DNA of 8,641 nucleotides, taken from the NCBI GenBank assembly GCA_002348045.1, contig DDYO01000316.1:1-8641 (forward strand), given 5' to 3'. Under the pieces are notes generated by a model, which was not told the origin of the DNA, did not search any database, and was given only the letters and a program-made list of their open reading frames with translations. The stretch is from Anaerolineales bacterium UBA2232 (lineage in GTDB: Bacteria; Chloroflexota; Anaerolineae; UBA2200). Positions 1-6,511 of the stretch are shown in pieces. A program made the position numbers and the translations under genes. Positions within the stretch are counted from its first letter, which is position 1, and every line of letters starts with the position of its first letter.

Positions 1-3
1 GGC

Positions 4-52
4 TGTCAAGGCCGGTCGAAAGTGATCCATTCTGGCCGGTGAGATTGACCCA
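4..52. repeat. IS21 left end: terminal inverted repeat plus internal repeat (L1, L2)
   Basis: The terminal TGTCA is followed by two related units that both start GGCCGG and end CCA: L1 at 10-29 and L2 at 34-52. They match the two units of the right end (R1, R2) read on the opposite strand. L2 and R2 share the longest exact run, ending TTGACCCACC. These are the expected transposase binding sites. L2 ends only seven bases before the istB stop codon. Confidence 0.88.
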
Positions 53-58
53 CCCCAC

Positions 59-838
59 TTAGGCTCTCGTGTCGCGTTCTTGCTGACTCGGAAAGAGTCC
101 GGCCCGGCGCTTGTCCTTGAGCCGATAGCTCTCCCCGCGGATGTTGATCACATGTGAGTGGTGCAGCAGGCGGTCCAGGATTGCCGTAGCGATGATGTGG
201 TCGCCGAACACATCCCCCCATTCCGCAAAGCCCTTATTGGAGGTCAGGATGATGCTGCCTCGTTCATACCGGGCGGAGATGAGTTGAAAGAAGGCCGTCG
301 CTCCGGCTGGGTCGAGTGGCAGGTAGCCGACCTCGTCGATGATCAGGACCTTAGGCGCTAGATAGACACGCATACGCCTATCTAGACGATGCTCTTCGTA
401 AGCACGCCGCAGGTCTTCTACCAGGGAGTAGGCGGTGGTGAAGTACACTCCGTGGCCTTGCTTGATCGCCTCAAGGCCCAGGGCCACTGCCAGGTGGGTC
501 TTGCCGACGCCTGGTGGACCAAGCAGGACCAGGTTAACGTTCTCGTGGACGAAAGCCAGGCCGGCCAGTTCCTGCACCAGGCGTTCGTTGATCGACGGCT
601 GGAAGCTGAAGTCGAACTCCTGCAAAGTCTTCTGAGCCGGGAAGTGAGCCAGCCGCGTTCTGGTCACCAGGTACCGCTGACGGCGGACAGCCACCTCAGC
701 ATCTAACAGGTCAGCCAGGAAGTCCGCATACGGAAGCTGATTCTTGGCCGCCAAGTCCAAGTGGTTCTCCAACACCGCAGCCGACTGGACCAGTCCCAGA
801 GTCTCAAGGTGACTATGCGCTTTGTCCAGGGCGATCAT
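59..838 (-). CDS. istB: IS21-family AAA+ ATPase helper protein IstB
   Basis: IstB is the ATP-dependent partner of the IS21 transposase. In the family it binds DNA non-specifically, assembles as an AAA+ oligomer and stimulates insertion by IstA. The 259-residue product has the normal family length. It shows a Walker A motif GPPGVGKT at 107-114, a Walker B motif VLIIDEVGY at 164-172 with D168 and E169, and a sensor-1-like ILTSN at 197-201. The N-terminal ~75 residues are the helical IstB extension that precedes the ATPase core; the fold resembles the DnaC helicase loader. The ATG at 838 overlaps the istA stop as ATGA and has a GGAGGTGG ribosome site six bases upstream, inside istA, so translation is probably coupled. 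The frame shows no damage. Confidence 0.96.
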   Translation of the reverse strand: MIALDKAHSHLETLGLVQSAAVLENHLDLAAKNQLPYADFLADLLDAEVAVRRQRYLVTRTRLAHFPAQKTLQEFDFSFQPSINERLVQELAGLAFVHENVNLVLLGPPGVGKTHLAVALGLEAIKQGHGVYFTTAYSLVEDLRRAYEEHRLDRRMRVYLAPKVLIIDEVGYLPLDPAGATAFFQLISARYERGSIILTSNKGFAEWGDVFGDHIIATAILDRLLHHSHVINIRGESYRLKDKRRAGLFPSQQERDTRA

Positions 839-2037
839 GCGCTACCACCTCCGGCGATGGCCTCATACGCCAACAGGGAACGGACCTGCACTTCCGGTGA
901 TGGGATGAGCACGCCGCTTTGCCGAGCTTGTGGCCGGTCCGGCCCCTGGGGCAGGCCAGCCCATTGTCCTGGCAGAGTGACAGTAGCGCCCGCCTGTGCC
1001 AGTTTGTGCCGGGCCAAGCAACGCTCACCTAGCCAGATCTCCAGGTCCTCTTCCTTAGCGCGTAGGACGACCACCCGGCCGACGTAACGCCAGGGTACGC
1101 CGTACCGCGCTCCCCGGTACGCGACAAAACCGTCGCGACTGACATGACGTTCTTCTTCCAGCCAATGGCCGTGCAGTACGTTCTCAGGTAAGCTAGCCAA
1201 TTGCTCCAAACGTGCCCGATCGACCGGGCGCTCGTTGGTCGTGCCGTGCAACCGTACGTTGGCCACCGTCTGCAGCCAGGTCTGCACCTGGCAGTTGAGG
1301 TCTTCCAGGTCGACAAAGCGCACGGGCCAAAAGTTCTGCCGCAGGTATTTGATGGATCTTTCGACCTTGCCTTTGGTCTTGGCCCGGTACGGCCAACAGG
1401 CCGTCGGCGCAAAACCGAACAGGTCGGCCATGTCCAGGAAAGCACGATTCCAGATCGGGCGATTCTCCGCATCCCGACCGGTGACACAAGCCTTCATGTT
1501 GTCGTAGAGCACCTTGCGCGGTACACCGCCCAGGTACTCGAACGCCCGTCGGTGGCAGGCCGCCAAAGTCCGCAGGTCCTGGTGCTCGACAAACTCCACA
1601 TACAGCAGGCGCGAGTAGCTAAGGACCATGGCGAAGGCGTAGAGATGGCGGAGCACTTCTCCGTCCCGGTAACTGAAGGTGCCGAAGTCGACCTGGGCCT
1701 GTTCTCCCGGCGCGGTCTCAAAGCGCAGCGTAGCCTGGCTGGGATAGGTCCGCCGCCATGGTTGCATGAAGTCCTTGAGGATGGTGATGCCGCCCGTGTA
1801 ACCGCACAGCCGCAACTGACGCAAGATACGCCGGGAGTTCGTGATCCCCTCGCTCATCTGGGTGATAATGAATTGATGGTAAGGCTCCAGCTTGGACGGC
1901 CTGACAGCTCGCCGTGGATCGTGCGCCGTCGACTCCGCCACCTCCAGCCACTTGCGCACGGTGTTGCGGGCGAACCCTGTCTGCCGCGCGATCTCGCGGA
2001 TGCTCGCCCCATCTCGTCGTAGGTCATGTAAACTCAA
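835..2037 (-). CDS. istA: IS21-family DDE transposase IstA
   Basis: IstA catalyses strand cleavage and joining at the element ends. I chose the TTG at 2037 because GGAGGT lies eight bases upstream and the product then begins just before the conserved helix-turn-helix, as in typical IstA. This gives 400 residues. The frame stays open to a TTG at 2124, but that start lies within the terminal repeat R2. Counting from 2037, the helix-turn-helix is at about 11-31 (ASIREIARQTGFARNTVRKWL region). The retroviral-integrase-type core has D117 (QVDFG), D179 (YDN) and E226 (KGKVER), a complete D-D-E triad. A beta-rich C-terminal domain follows, which in IS21 helps bind the ends and IstB. All catalytic residues are present, so the gene is probably functional. 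The exact start is less certain than the gene itself. Confidence 0.94.
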   Translation of the reverse strand: MSLHDLRRDGASIREIARQTGFARNTVRKWLEVAESTAHDPRRAVRPSKLEPYHQFIITQMSEGITNSRRILRQLRLCGYTGGITILKDFMQPWRRTYPSQATLRFETAPGEQAQVDFGTFSYRDGEVLRHLYAFAMVLSYSRLLYVEFVEHQDLRTLAACHRRAFEYLGGVPRKVLYDNMKACVTGRDAENRPIWNRAFLDMADLFGFAPTACWPYRAKTKGKVERSIKYLRQNFWPVRFVDLEDLNCQVQTWLQTVANVRLHGTTNERPVDRARLEQLASLPENVLHGHWLEEERHVSRDGFVAYRGARYGVPWRYVGRVVVLRAKEEDLEIWLGERCLARHKLAQAGATVTLPGQWAGLPQGPDRPQARQSGVLIPSPEVQVRSLLAYEAIAGGGSA

Positions 2038-2110
2038 GATGTCCCACCTCCGTAGCACTTCCTGAAGCACCCCCGAATCCGTCAGATTCAAGAGGTAGCT
2101 TCGACGGAGG

Positions 2111-2160
2111 TGGGTCAACTTCAACCGGCCAATTTGGCTCAGTTTAGTCCGGCCGTGTCA
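2111..2160. repeat. IS21 right end: terminal inverted repeat plus internal repeat (R1, R2)
   Basis: R2 (2111-2130) and R1 (2135-2154) both end CCGGCC on the plus strand and are followed by the terminal GTGTCA. They are inverted copies of L2 and L1. This end lies upstream of istA, so transcription of the transposase probably starts in or just inside these repeats, where bound transposase could repress it. A TTGACC on the minus strand (2113-2118) could be a -35 element, but I see no good -10 partner. Confidence 0.88.
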
Positions 2161-2164
2161 TGGC
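2161..2164. repeat. Probable target-site duplication of the IS21 element (TGGC)
   Basis: The four bases right of the element are TGGC. The only three bases visible to its left (1-3) are GGC. This is what a 4-bp duplication would give if the base before the window is T. No other duplication length fits the visible bases. Three matching bases are weak evidence on their own. Confidence 0.5.
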
Positions 2165-2674
2165 TATGTCCAATCGCAGTACCTCCACATCCCGGGCTGC
2201 TATACCAGCGAGGTCAGACCGATCAGGTCCGGTACCCGCAGTCAGGACTACTCGGCTGGTCATCCGGCGATTGATATTGGGGCGCCGGTTGGGACTTCGC
2301 TCTATGCAGTGCAAGGCGGTGTGGTGGAATACAGCTACAGGTACCATACGTTCGAGGGAGTTCTATACACCGTCAGCTACGGAAACATGGCCGAGCTCCA
2401 ATACGGCAACCAACTCGCACTTTATGCTCACATGTCGCAGTTCGCCGGAGGCTATCAGGCTTGCCAGTATCCGAACTACCGGCTAGACTACAGTCCCTAC
2501 ACAGAGGTCCCAGTTGGTTCTCTGAACGTCAGCCAGAACGCATCGGTCGGCAAATCGGGCCAGTCCGGCAATTGCTTGCCAAGTGGTGGCGCCCACCTCC
2601 ATTTCGAGTTGTATGAGGGCGGAGTGCGGCAGGATCCGTTCACGTACGTGCTCTTTGCCAAGATGCCCAAGTGA
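2162..2674 (+). pseudogene. M23 (LytM-type) metallopeptidase, 5' end cut off by the IS21 element
   Basis: The frame runs open from the IS boundary to TGA at 2672-2674 and translates as the end of a zinc-dependent peptidoglycan endopeptidase. Visible M23 features are, in order: HPAID (first zinc ligands His and Asp, codons at 2261 and 2273), the 'GAPVGT.LYAV.GGVV' strand region, YAHM, a GKSGQSG turn, and GAHLHFEL with the HxH ligand pair. The catalytic domain is therefore almost complete. The N-terminal part (signal peptide or other domains) must lie left of the window, beyond the element. The only in-frame start after the element that I noted is GTG 2309, which would remove HPAID and give a dead enzyme. 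Family members cut peptide cross-links in the cell wall during growth, division or spore formation. The gene is probably inactivated, unless read as a fusion from within the IS. Confidence 0.85.
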
Positions 2675-2822
2675 TTCCCCTCCCGGCATCTTCACTGCCG
2701 AAACACACCGCTGGCTACCCATGCGGCGCCGTCGCCCGCGATCGCTCCGTCGCCAACAGGGGACCATTCATCGTCGCACGAAACCCTGCCCGCAGATGGA
2801 CGACGGATGGGAGGAGATCGCC

Positions 2823-3719
2823 TTGAATAGCATCGGTTTCATCGGCCTTGGCATCATGGGCAAGCCCATGGCCAAGCGATTGCTGCGAGCGGGTTATCCG
2901 GTCATCTGCCACAACCGGAGCCGCGAGGCAGTCGTGGAGTTGGTCGACCTCGGCGCGCGCGAGGGACGTTCGCCGGCGGATGTGGCCAGGGAGAGCGATG
3001 TCGTGATCACTATGCTACCTAACTCACCGGACGTGGAGCAGGTGATCCTCGGTCCGGACGGTGTCATTGACGGTGCGAGGCCTGGGACCATCGTCGTTGA
3101 CATGAGTTCGATCGATCCGACCGTTAGCAGGGCGGTTTCCGAGCGGCTGGCGCAAAAGGGCATTATCATGCTCGACGCGCCGGTCAGCGGTGGGGAGCCC
3201 AAGGCGATCGAAGGCACACTATCGATCATGGTCGGCGGGCCGCAGGAAGCGTTCGACCGGGTCAAGGAGATCCTCGCGGCGATGGGCAGCTCGGTCGTCC
3301 TCGTTGGGGAGATCGGCAGCGGCAACGTCACCAAACTGGCCAACCAGATCATCGTCGGCCTCAACATCGCCGCCATGTCCGAAGCAATGGTCTTGGCCCA
3401 CAAGTCCGGCGTCGACCCGGAGAAGGTCTATCGCGCGATCAGGGGCGGCCTGGCCGGCAGCAACGTGCTCGACGCCAAGGTGCCGCTGGTGCTGCAGGGC
3501 AACTTCAAGCCTGGTTTCCGGATCGAATTGCACATCAAAGACCTGGCCAACGCGCTCGCCGCCGCACACGATGTGGGCGTCCCGTTACTGCTGACCAGCC
3601 AGGTCATGGAGATCATGCAGGCCCTCAAGGTCCAGGGCAAAGCCAGAGACGACCACGGTGGAGTAATCCAGTTTTACGAAACCCTCGCTGGAGTTGAAGT
3701 GCGGAAACCGGGGGAGTGA
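2823..3719 (+). CDS. NAD(P)-dependent beta-hydroxyacid dehydrogenase (tartronate-semialdehyde reductase-like)
   Basis: A cytosolic member of the family that includes GarR (2-hydroxy-3-oxopropionate reductase) and 3-hydroxyisobutyrate dehydrogenase; these interconvert a beta-hydroxyacid and its semialdehyde. The TTG at 2823 is preferred: GGAGGAG lies six bases upstream and the protein then starts MNSIGFIGLGIMG, right at the Rossmann fold. An in-frame ATG at 2796 would add nine residues and swallow the ribosome site. The 298 residues match the family's usual ~290-300. Visible motifs are the dinucleotide site GFIGLGIMGKPMA (5-17), the substrate loop DAPVSGGEPKA (118-128), the catalytic lysine K171 in GSGNVTKLANQ, and K239 in HIKDL. 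Substrate cannot be told from sequence alone. No glycerate, glyoxylate or valine pathway gene is next to it, so it appears as a single-gene unit between the broken peptidase and the membrane operon. Confidence 0.9.
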   Translation: MNSIGFIGLGIMGKPMAKRLLRAGYPVICHNRSREAVVELVDLGAREGRSPADVARESDVVITMLPNSPDVEQVILGPDGVIDGARPGTIVVDMSSIDPTVSRAVSERLAQKGIIMLDAPVSGGEPKAIEGTLSIMVGGPQEAFDRVKEILAAMGSSVVLVGEIGSGNVTKLANQIIVGLNIAAMSEAMVLAHKSGVDPEKVYRAIRGGLAGSNVLDAKVPLVLQGNFKPGFRIELHIKDLANALAAAHDVGVPLLLTSQVMEIMQALKVQGKARDDHGGVIQFYETLAGVEVRKPGE

Positions 3720-4245
3720 GCTGCTGTGCTGAGTGGACCCCGCCGGATCACCGGCCTCGCGATGGCTGATGATTGGCAGGCGAAAGGGTTCACTCCAGCC
3801 GGGGAAGAGGCAACAGGGTCGCGTCTAGAGCAATAGGGCACAAACGCTCAGAGTGATCCGAGGCAGCGTGCCTGGGACCAACAGGAAACATCTAACCAGG
3901 GCATTGTTTGTCCTGTTACCGCGCTTTTCGTGTACAGAAACATCCTTTTCCAGTCGCCCTGCAGTGCAGGAATGGCGAGGATCACGCAGAACTACGCTCA
4001 CCACACCCGGGCGGAGACGACGTTTGCTGCCCATCTCTTTCCCTTCTTCCGTATCAGCCCAGCCGGGGACGTCTATTCCGTTGGGTCCAGCCTTCATCCC
4101 ACGCCGTGCGTACGTGACTGCCGGGAGGTGATCATCGCCTGACAGCCACCCCCTAGTATGCCGTTGTCACCGTGCATGTTGATGTCTGCCTTGGCCCAGG
4201 CAGGCGTGCGCATCGGGGGCCTACTACTCGCCGGAGGTGACGCTA
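3720..4245. other. Intergenic stretch and leader of the membrane operon, no gene supported
   Basis: About 525 bases without a convincing gene. The short open frames here start without ribosome sites and give arginine- and serine-rich, family-less translations. Small structures seen: a 5-bp GC stem GCCGG-ATCA-CCGGC (3742-3755) shortly after the dehydrogenase stop, which could be a weak terminator; a short perfect inverted repeat CCTGCAGTGCAGG (3958-3970); and a 6-bp stem CTGCCT/AGGCAG (4186-4203) about 30 bases before the operon's ribosome site. A TAGTAT at 4154-4159 could be a -10 box but has no good -35 partner. The operon promoter should lie here. I recognise no riboswitch or tRNA. Confidence 0.5.
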
Positions 4246-5010
4246 TTGTTTAGAGCAGGGAGAGTCACGCACCTGGTATGGTTTGTGATCTTCGTATTCT
4301 TCTTGATGTACTACATACGCCGTGGCAGAGACATCGCCAACGTGCCGATTCGCCGTGTGGCTGGGCTCGACGCCCTTGATGAGGCCATCGGCCGTGCCAC
4401 GGAGATGGGTAAGGGCATCCACTACACAATGGGGTTGCAGGATTTTGAGGCACAGACCTTTGCCGCGTTTGAGATTCTCCGCTACACTGCGGGTCTGGCG
4501 GCAAAGATGGAAGTCCCGCTCATCATCTCAAACTACAAGCCCCAGGTCCACCCGGTCACTGAAGAGATCGTCCGAGGAGCCTATATCCAGGCCGGCAAGC
4601 CAGACGCGTATCAACCGGACAATGTACGCTTTCTCAGCGACCAGCAGCTAGCCTACGCAAGCGGTGTCGTTGGCATCCTTGAACGCGAGAATATCGCGGC
4701 CAACTTGATGTTCGGCAATTTCTATGCGGAGTCGTTAATCTTCGCGGAAACAGGGCAGAAACTAGGCTGCATCCAGGTCTCCGGTACGGCAAATACACAC
4801 CAATTGCCGTTCTTTACGGCCGTCTGTGACTACAACCTGATTGGCGAGGAGTTGTATGCGGCCGGTGCCTACCTGTCGCGTAACCCGGTCCAAGTCGGCA
4901 GTCTGATGGCTCAAGACATCGGCAAGTTGGTGGCGCTATTCCTGATCACGGTCGGCACCCTCCTGTCCACTTTCGGACAGACTTGGTTGCGCGACCTGAT
5001 CGGCAAGTAG
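4246..5010 (+). CDS. Doubly membrane-anchored protein, DUF6754-like, first gene of four-gene operon
   Basis: Function unknown. I recall this protein pattern from the uncharacterised DUF6754 family: a middle 'P-L-I...', 'LAYASGV..IL', 'FGNFYAES', 'LIGEELYAAGAYL' and a final 'SL.AQDIGK' before the last helix. The TTG at 4246 is chosen because GGAGGTGA (4233-4240) sits at normal distance; the GTG at 4237 lies inside that ribosome site. The 254 residues have a membrane helix at about 9-24, a soluble domain at about 25-222 and a second helix at about 226-244. Five arginines directly follow helix 1 (IRRGRD...IRR), so by the positive-inside rule the soluble domain is probably cytoplasmic. No known catalytic motif is visible, but the acidic and histidine residues in HYTMG (59-63), NFYAES (158-163) and GEELYAAG (200-207) stand out. 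The next gene starts 25 bases after the stop, so the two are almost surely co-transcribed. Confidence 0.8.
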   Translation: MFRAGRVTHLVWFVIFVFFLMYYIRRGRDIANVPIRRVAGLDALDEAIGRATEMGKGIHYTMGLQDFEAQTFAAFEILRYTAGLAAKMEVPLIISNYKPQVHPVTEEIVRGAYIQAGKPDAYQPDNVRFLSDQQLAYASGVVGILERENIAANLMFGNFYAESLIFAETGQKLGCIQVSGTANTHQLPFFTAVCDYNLIGEELYAAGAYLSRNPVQVGSLMAQDIGKLVALFLITVGTLLSTFGQTWLRDLIGK

Positions 5011-5034
5011 ACGGCGGAGCGGAGGTGGATTTGG

Positions 5035-5661
5035 ATGGCACACAAAGATCAGGGCCCAATCGTGCTCACTTTTCTGGCTGGCGGTCTGATGATCTTGGAC
5101 TTTTTCTGGAAACACATTTCGATCGAGGCAGCCGCAAATGACGCACTCAAGTGGCAGATAGTAATCGCCGCTTTTGCGACAGCCCTTGGTGCGGCCAACC
5201 TGTTGCGTATTCACTCGCGGCGCATTGTGCGGCGGACCAATCGTTGGGCGTTGAGCATAGTCTTGATGATCTCCATGGCGGTCTATGGCGCGGTCGGACT
5301 CTCTCAGGGCCCGCGAGGGGCAGATTTCAACTTCCTTTGGCAGAACCTCCTCACTCCGCTGAGCGCCACCATGTTCTCGCTTAACGCTTTCTTCATTGCG
5401 TCGGCGGCGGTCAGAGCCTTTCGCATCAAGACCATCCAGTCGGCGATCTTAATGTTGGCAGCGTTTGCGGTCATGATCGGCAACACTGGCGTCGGGGTTG
5501 GGCTCTGGGATGGATTCCCAAGGATGGGCCAGTGGGTGATGAACGTTGTGAATACCGCAGGAATGCGTGGCATCATCATCGGTGCAGCGCTGGGAGCGAT
5601 GGGTATTAGCCTCAGGGTCATCCTTGGCCTTGAACGTGGGCATCTATCAGGCGTCGAATAG
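5035..5661 (+). CDS. Six-helix integral membrane protein, second gene of operon
   Basis: I do not recognise the family. The ATG at 5035 follows GGAGGTGG (5021-5028) by six bases. The 208-residue product is strongly hydrophobic, with about six helices near residues 8-25, 39-57, 70-90, 106-126, 134-156 and 177-197. A basic loop between helices 2 and 3 (RIHSRRIVRRTNR, 58-70) and a second near 127-132 (RAFRIK) are probably cytoplasmic. A loop with GPRGADFNF (92-100) is probably outside. There is no signal peptide, no cysteine, and no transporter signature I know. It sits between the two doubly anchored proteins and probably forms a complex with them. Its 102-151 stretch weakly resembles part of the fourth operon protein, so the two may be distant paralogues. 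Confidence 0.8.
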   Translation: MAHKDQGPIVLTFLAGGLMILDFFWKHISIEAAANDALKWQIVIAAFATALGAANLLRIHSRRIVRRTNRWALSIVLMISMAVYGAVGLSQGPRGADFNFLWQNLLTPLSATMFSLNAFFIASAAVRAFRIKTIQSAILMLAAFAVMIGNTGVGVGLWDGFPRMGQWVMNVVNTAGMRGIIIGAALGAMGISLRVILGLERGHLSGVE

Positions 5662-5676
5662 GCGAGGAGGTGTGAC

Positions 5677-6510
5677 ATGGTGAAGTTTTTTGCCTGGTTT
5701 GAGAACCTTGACCGAAGGATCATCTATCTTCTGGTCGTTGCGACTCTCTTCTACCCCTTGATGAAACCGATTGGGCTGCCTGTCGGCCTCAGCGAGACAA
5801 CGAGCAAAGCGTACGAAACCATCGAGAGTCTGAAGCCTGGTGATATTGCACTGCTGTCGCCTTCCTTCACGCCCGGCACGATCGCCGAAAACTTGCCCCA
5901 GACAGTAGTGTTTGCCCGCCATTTGATGCAACGCGGTGTGCGGATTGTCGGCGTGGCAACACGCGCCGACTCCGCGCTGTTCAATGACCAAGTGCTGCAA
6001 CGCTGGGCACCGGAGTACGGCTATGTTTACGGTAAAGACTACGTCGTGATGCCTTACGTCGCCGGCGACGAGGCTCTGGTGATCGCCATGGGGCGGATGC
6101 CATTCAGCGAGCTATATCCCGTGGACTTCTATGGTAACAGCACGGCCGGGACATTGATCGACGAGATACAGACAGTGGAGGATATCGATTGCGTGGTTGA
6201 CATGCTAACCGGCGACTCCCTAATATGGTTCATTCGCCAACTCAATGCTTCCTTTGGCACGGTGGTCACCGGAGGCACCACGGCCGTAGGCGCGCCCGGT
6301 CTGATTCCCTACTATCAATCCGGGCAGCTCTCTGGAGTCCTGTCAGGGCTTAAGGGTGCCGCAGAGTACGAGTTGCTGGCCAAATTGCCTGGCACCGCAG
6401 CGTCTGGCATGGACGCTCAATCGCTGTCGCACTTGCTGATCGTGTTCTTTGTTCTGATGGGCAACGCCGCGTACTTCACTCGCCGCCGCTCCGGAAAGGG
6501 GGCCAACTAA
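5677..6510 (+). CDS. Doubly membrane-anchored protein with alpha/beta-like middle domain, third gene of operon
   Basis: No known function recognised. The ATG at 5677 follows GAGGAGGTG (5665-5673). The 277 residues comprise a short N-terminus with FENLDRR, a helix at about 15-35, a soluble domain at about 36-248 and a helix at about 250-267, ending in a basic tail YFTRRRSGKGAN. Basic residues at both termini place both ends in the cytoplasm and the soluble domain outside, the reverse of the first gene. The domain has alternating strand-helix segments (for example GDIALLSPS, then RGVRIVGVAT, then DYVVMPY..GDEALVIAMG) and a glycine-rich stretch TVVTGGTTAVGAPGLIPYYQSG (195-216) leading to SGLKGAAEYE (223-231), the most distinctive motif. 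This resembles a nucleotide- or ligand-binding fold, but I can name no catalytic residues. The fourth gene starts one base after its stop. Confidence 0.8.
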   Translation: MVKFFAWFENLDRRIIYLLVVATLFYPLMKPIGLPVGLSETTSKAYETIESLKPGDIALLSPSFTPGTIAENLPQTVVFARHLMQRGVRIVGVATRADSALFNDQVLQRWAPEYGYVYGKDYVVMPYVAGDEALVIAMGRMPFSELYPVDFYGNSTAGTLIDEIQTVEDIDCVVDMLTGDSLIWFIRQLNASFGTVVTGGTTAVGAPGLIPYYQSGQLSGVLSGLKGAAEYELLAKLPGTAASGMDAQSLSHLLIVFFVLMGNAAYFTRRRSGKGAN

Positions 6511-6511
6511 C

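Larger units (their letters stand above)
4..2160 (-). mobile_element. Complete IS21-family insertion sequence
   Basis: A 2157-bp element with both ends and both genes intact. The left end begins TGTCAAGGCCGG; the right end, read inward on the opposite strand, begins TGACACGGCCGG. Each end carries two tandem copies of a ~20-bp repeat, as is typical of IS21 elements. It encodes the family's diagnostic pair, a DDE transposase followed by an AAA+ ATPase helper, with a 4-bp gene overlap. Known IS21 elements move by cut-out and insertion through tandem or circular intermediates and leave short target duplications of 4-8 bp. Here the right flank reads TGGC and the three visible left-flank bases are GGC, which fits a 4-bp duplication. 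The open frames and intact ends suggest a recent and possibly still active insertion. It lies antisense to the peptidase gene it interrupts. Confidence 0.95.

Noticed and set aside
1201..2022. 273-codon plus-strand open frame opposite the transposase gene
   Set aside because: It lies wholly antisense to istA, whose DDE motifs are intact. The translation has no recognisable motif and no ribosome site, so it is a shadow of GC-rich coding DNA.
2684..2700. 5-bp stem CGGCA/TGCCG after the peptidase stop as a terminator
   Set aside because: Short stem with a 7-base loop and no T-run; likely chance in GC-rich sequence.
2583..2822. Upstream extension of the dehydrogenase frame by about 80 codons
   Set aside because: The extension is arginine- and proline-rich and overlaps the end of the peptidase. 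The ribosome site at 2810-2816 and the Rossmann motif both point to the TTG at 2823.
3219..3569. 116-codon minus-strand frame inside the dehydrogenase gene
   Set aside because: Antisense to a clear enzyme gene with conserved catalytic residues; its Asp/Val/Gly-rich translation is a mirror artefact.
3830..3900. Possible riboswitch-like sequence in the operon leader
   Set aside because: I compared it by eye with c-di-GMP, TPP, cobalamin, glycine and fluoride core motifs and found no match.
3853..4142. Three overlapping short open frames in the gap before the membrane operon
   Set aside because: Several frames are open at once, none with a ribosome site, and the translations are basic, low in family-like features and mutually overlapping.
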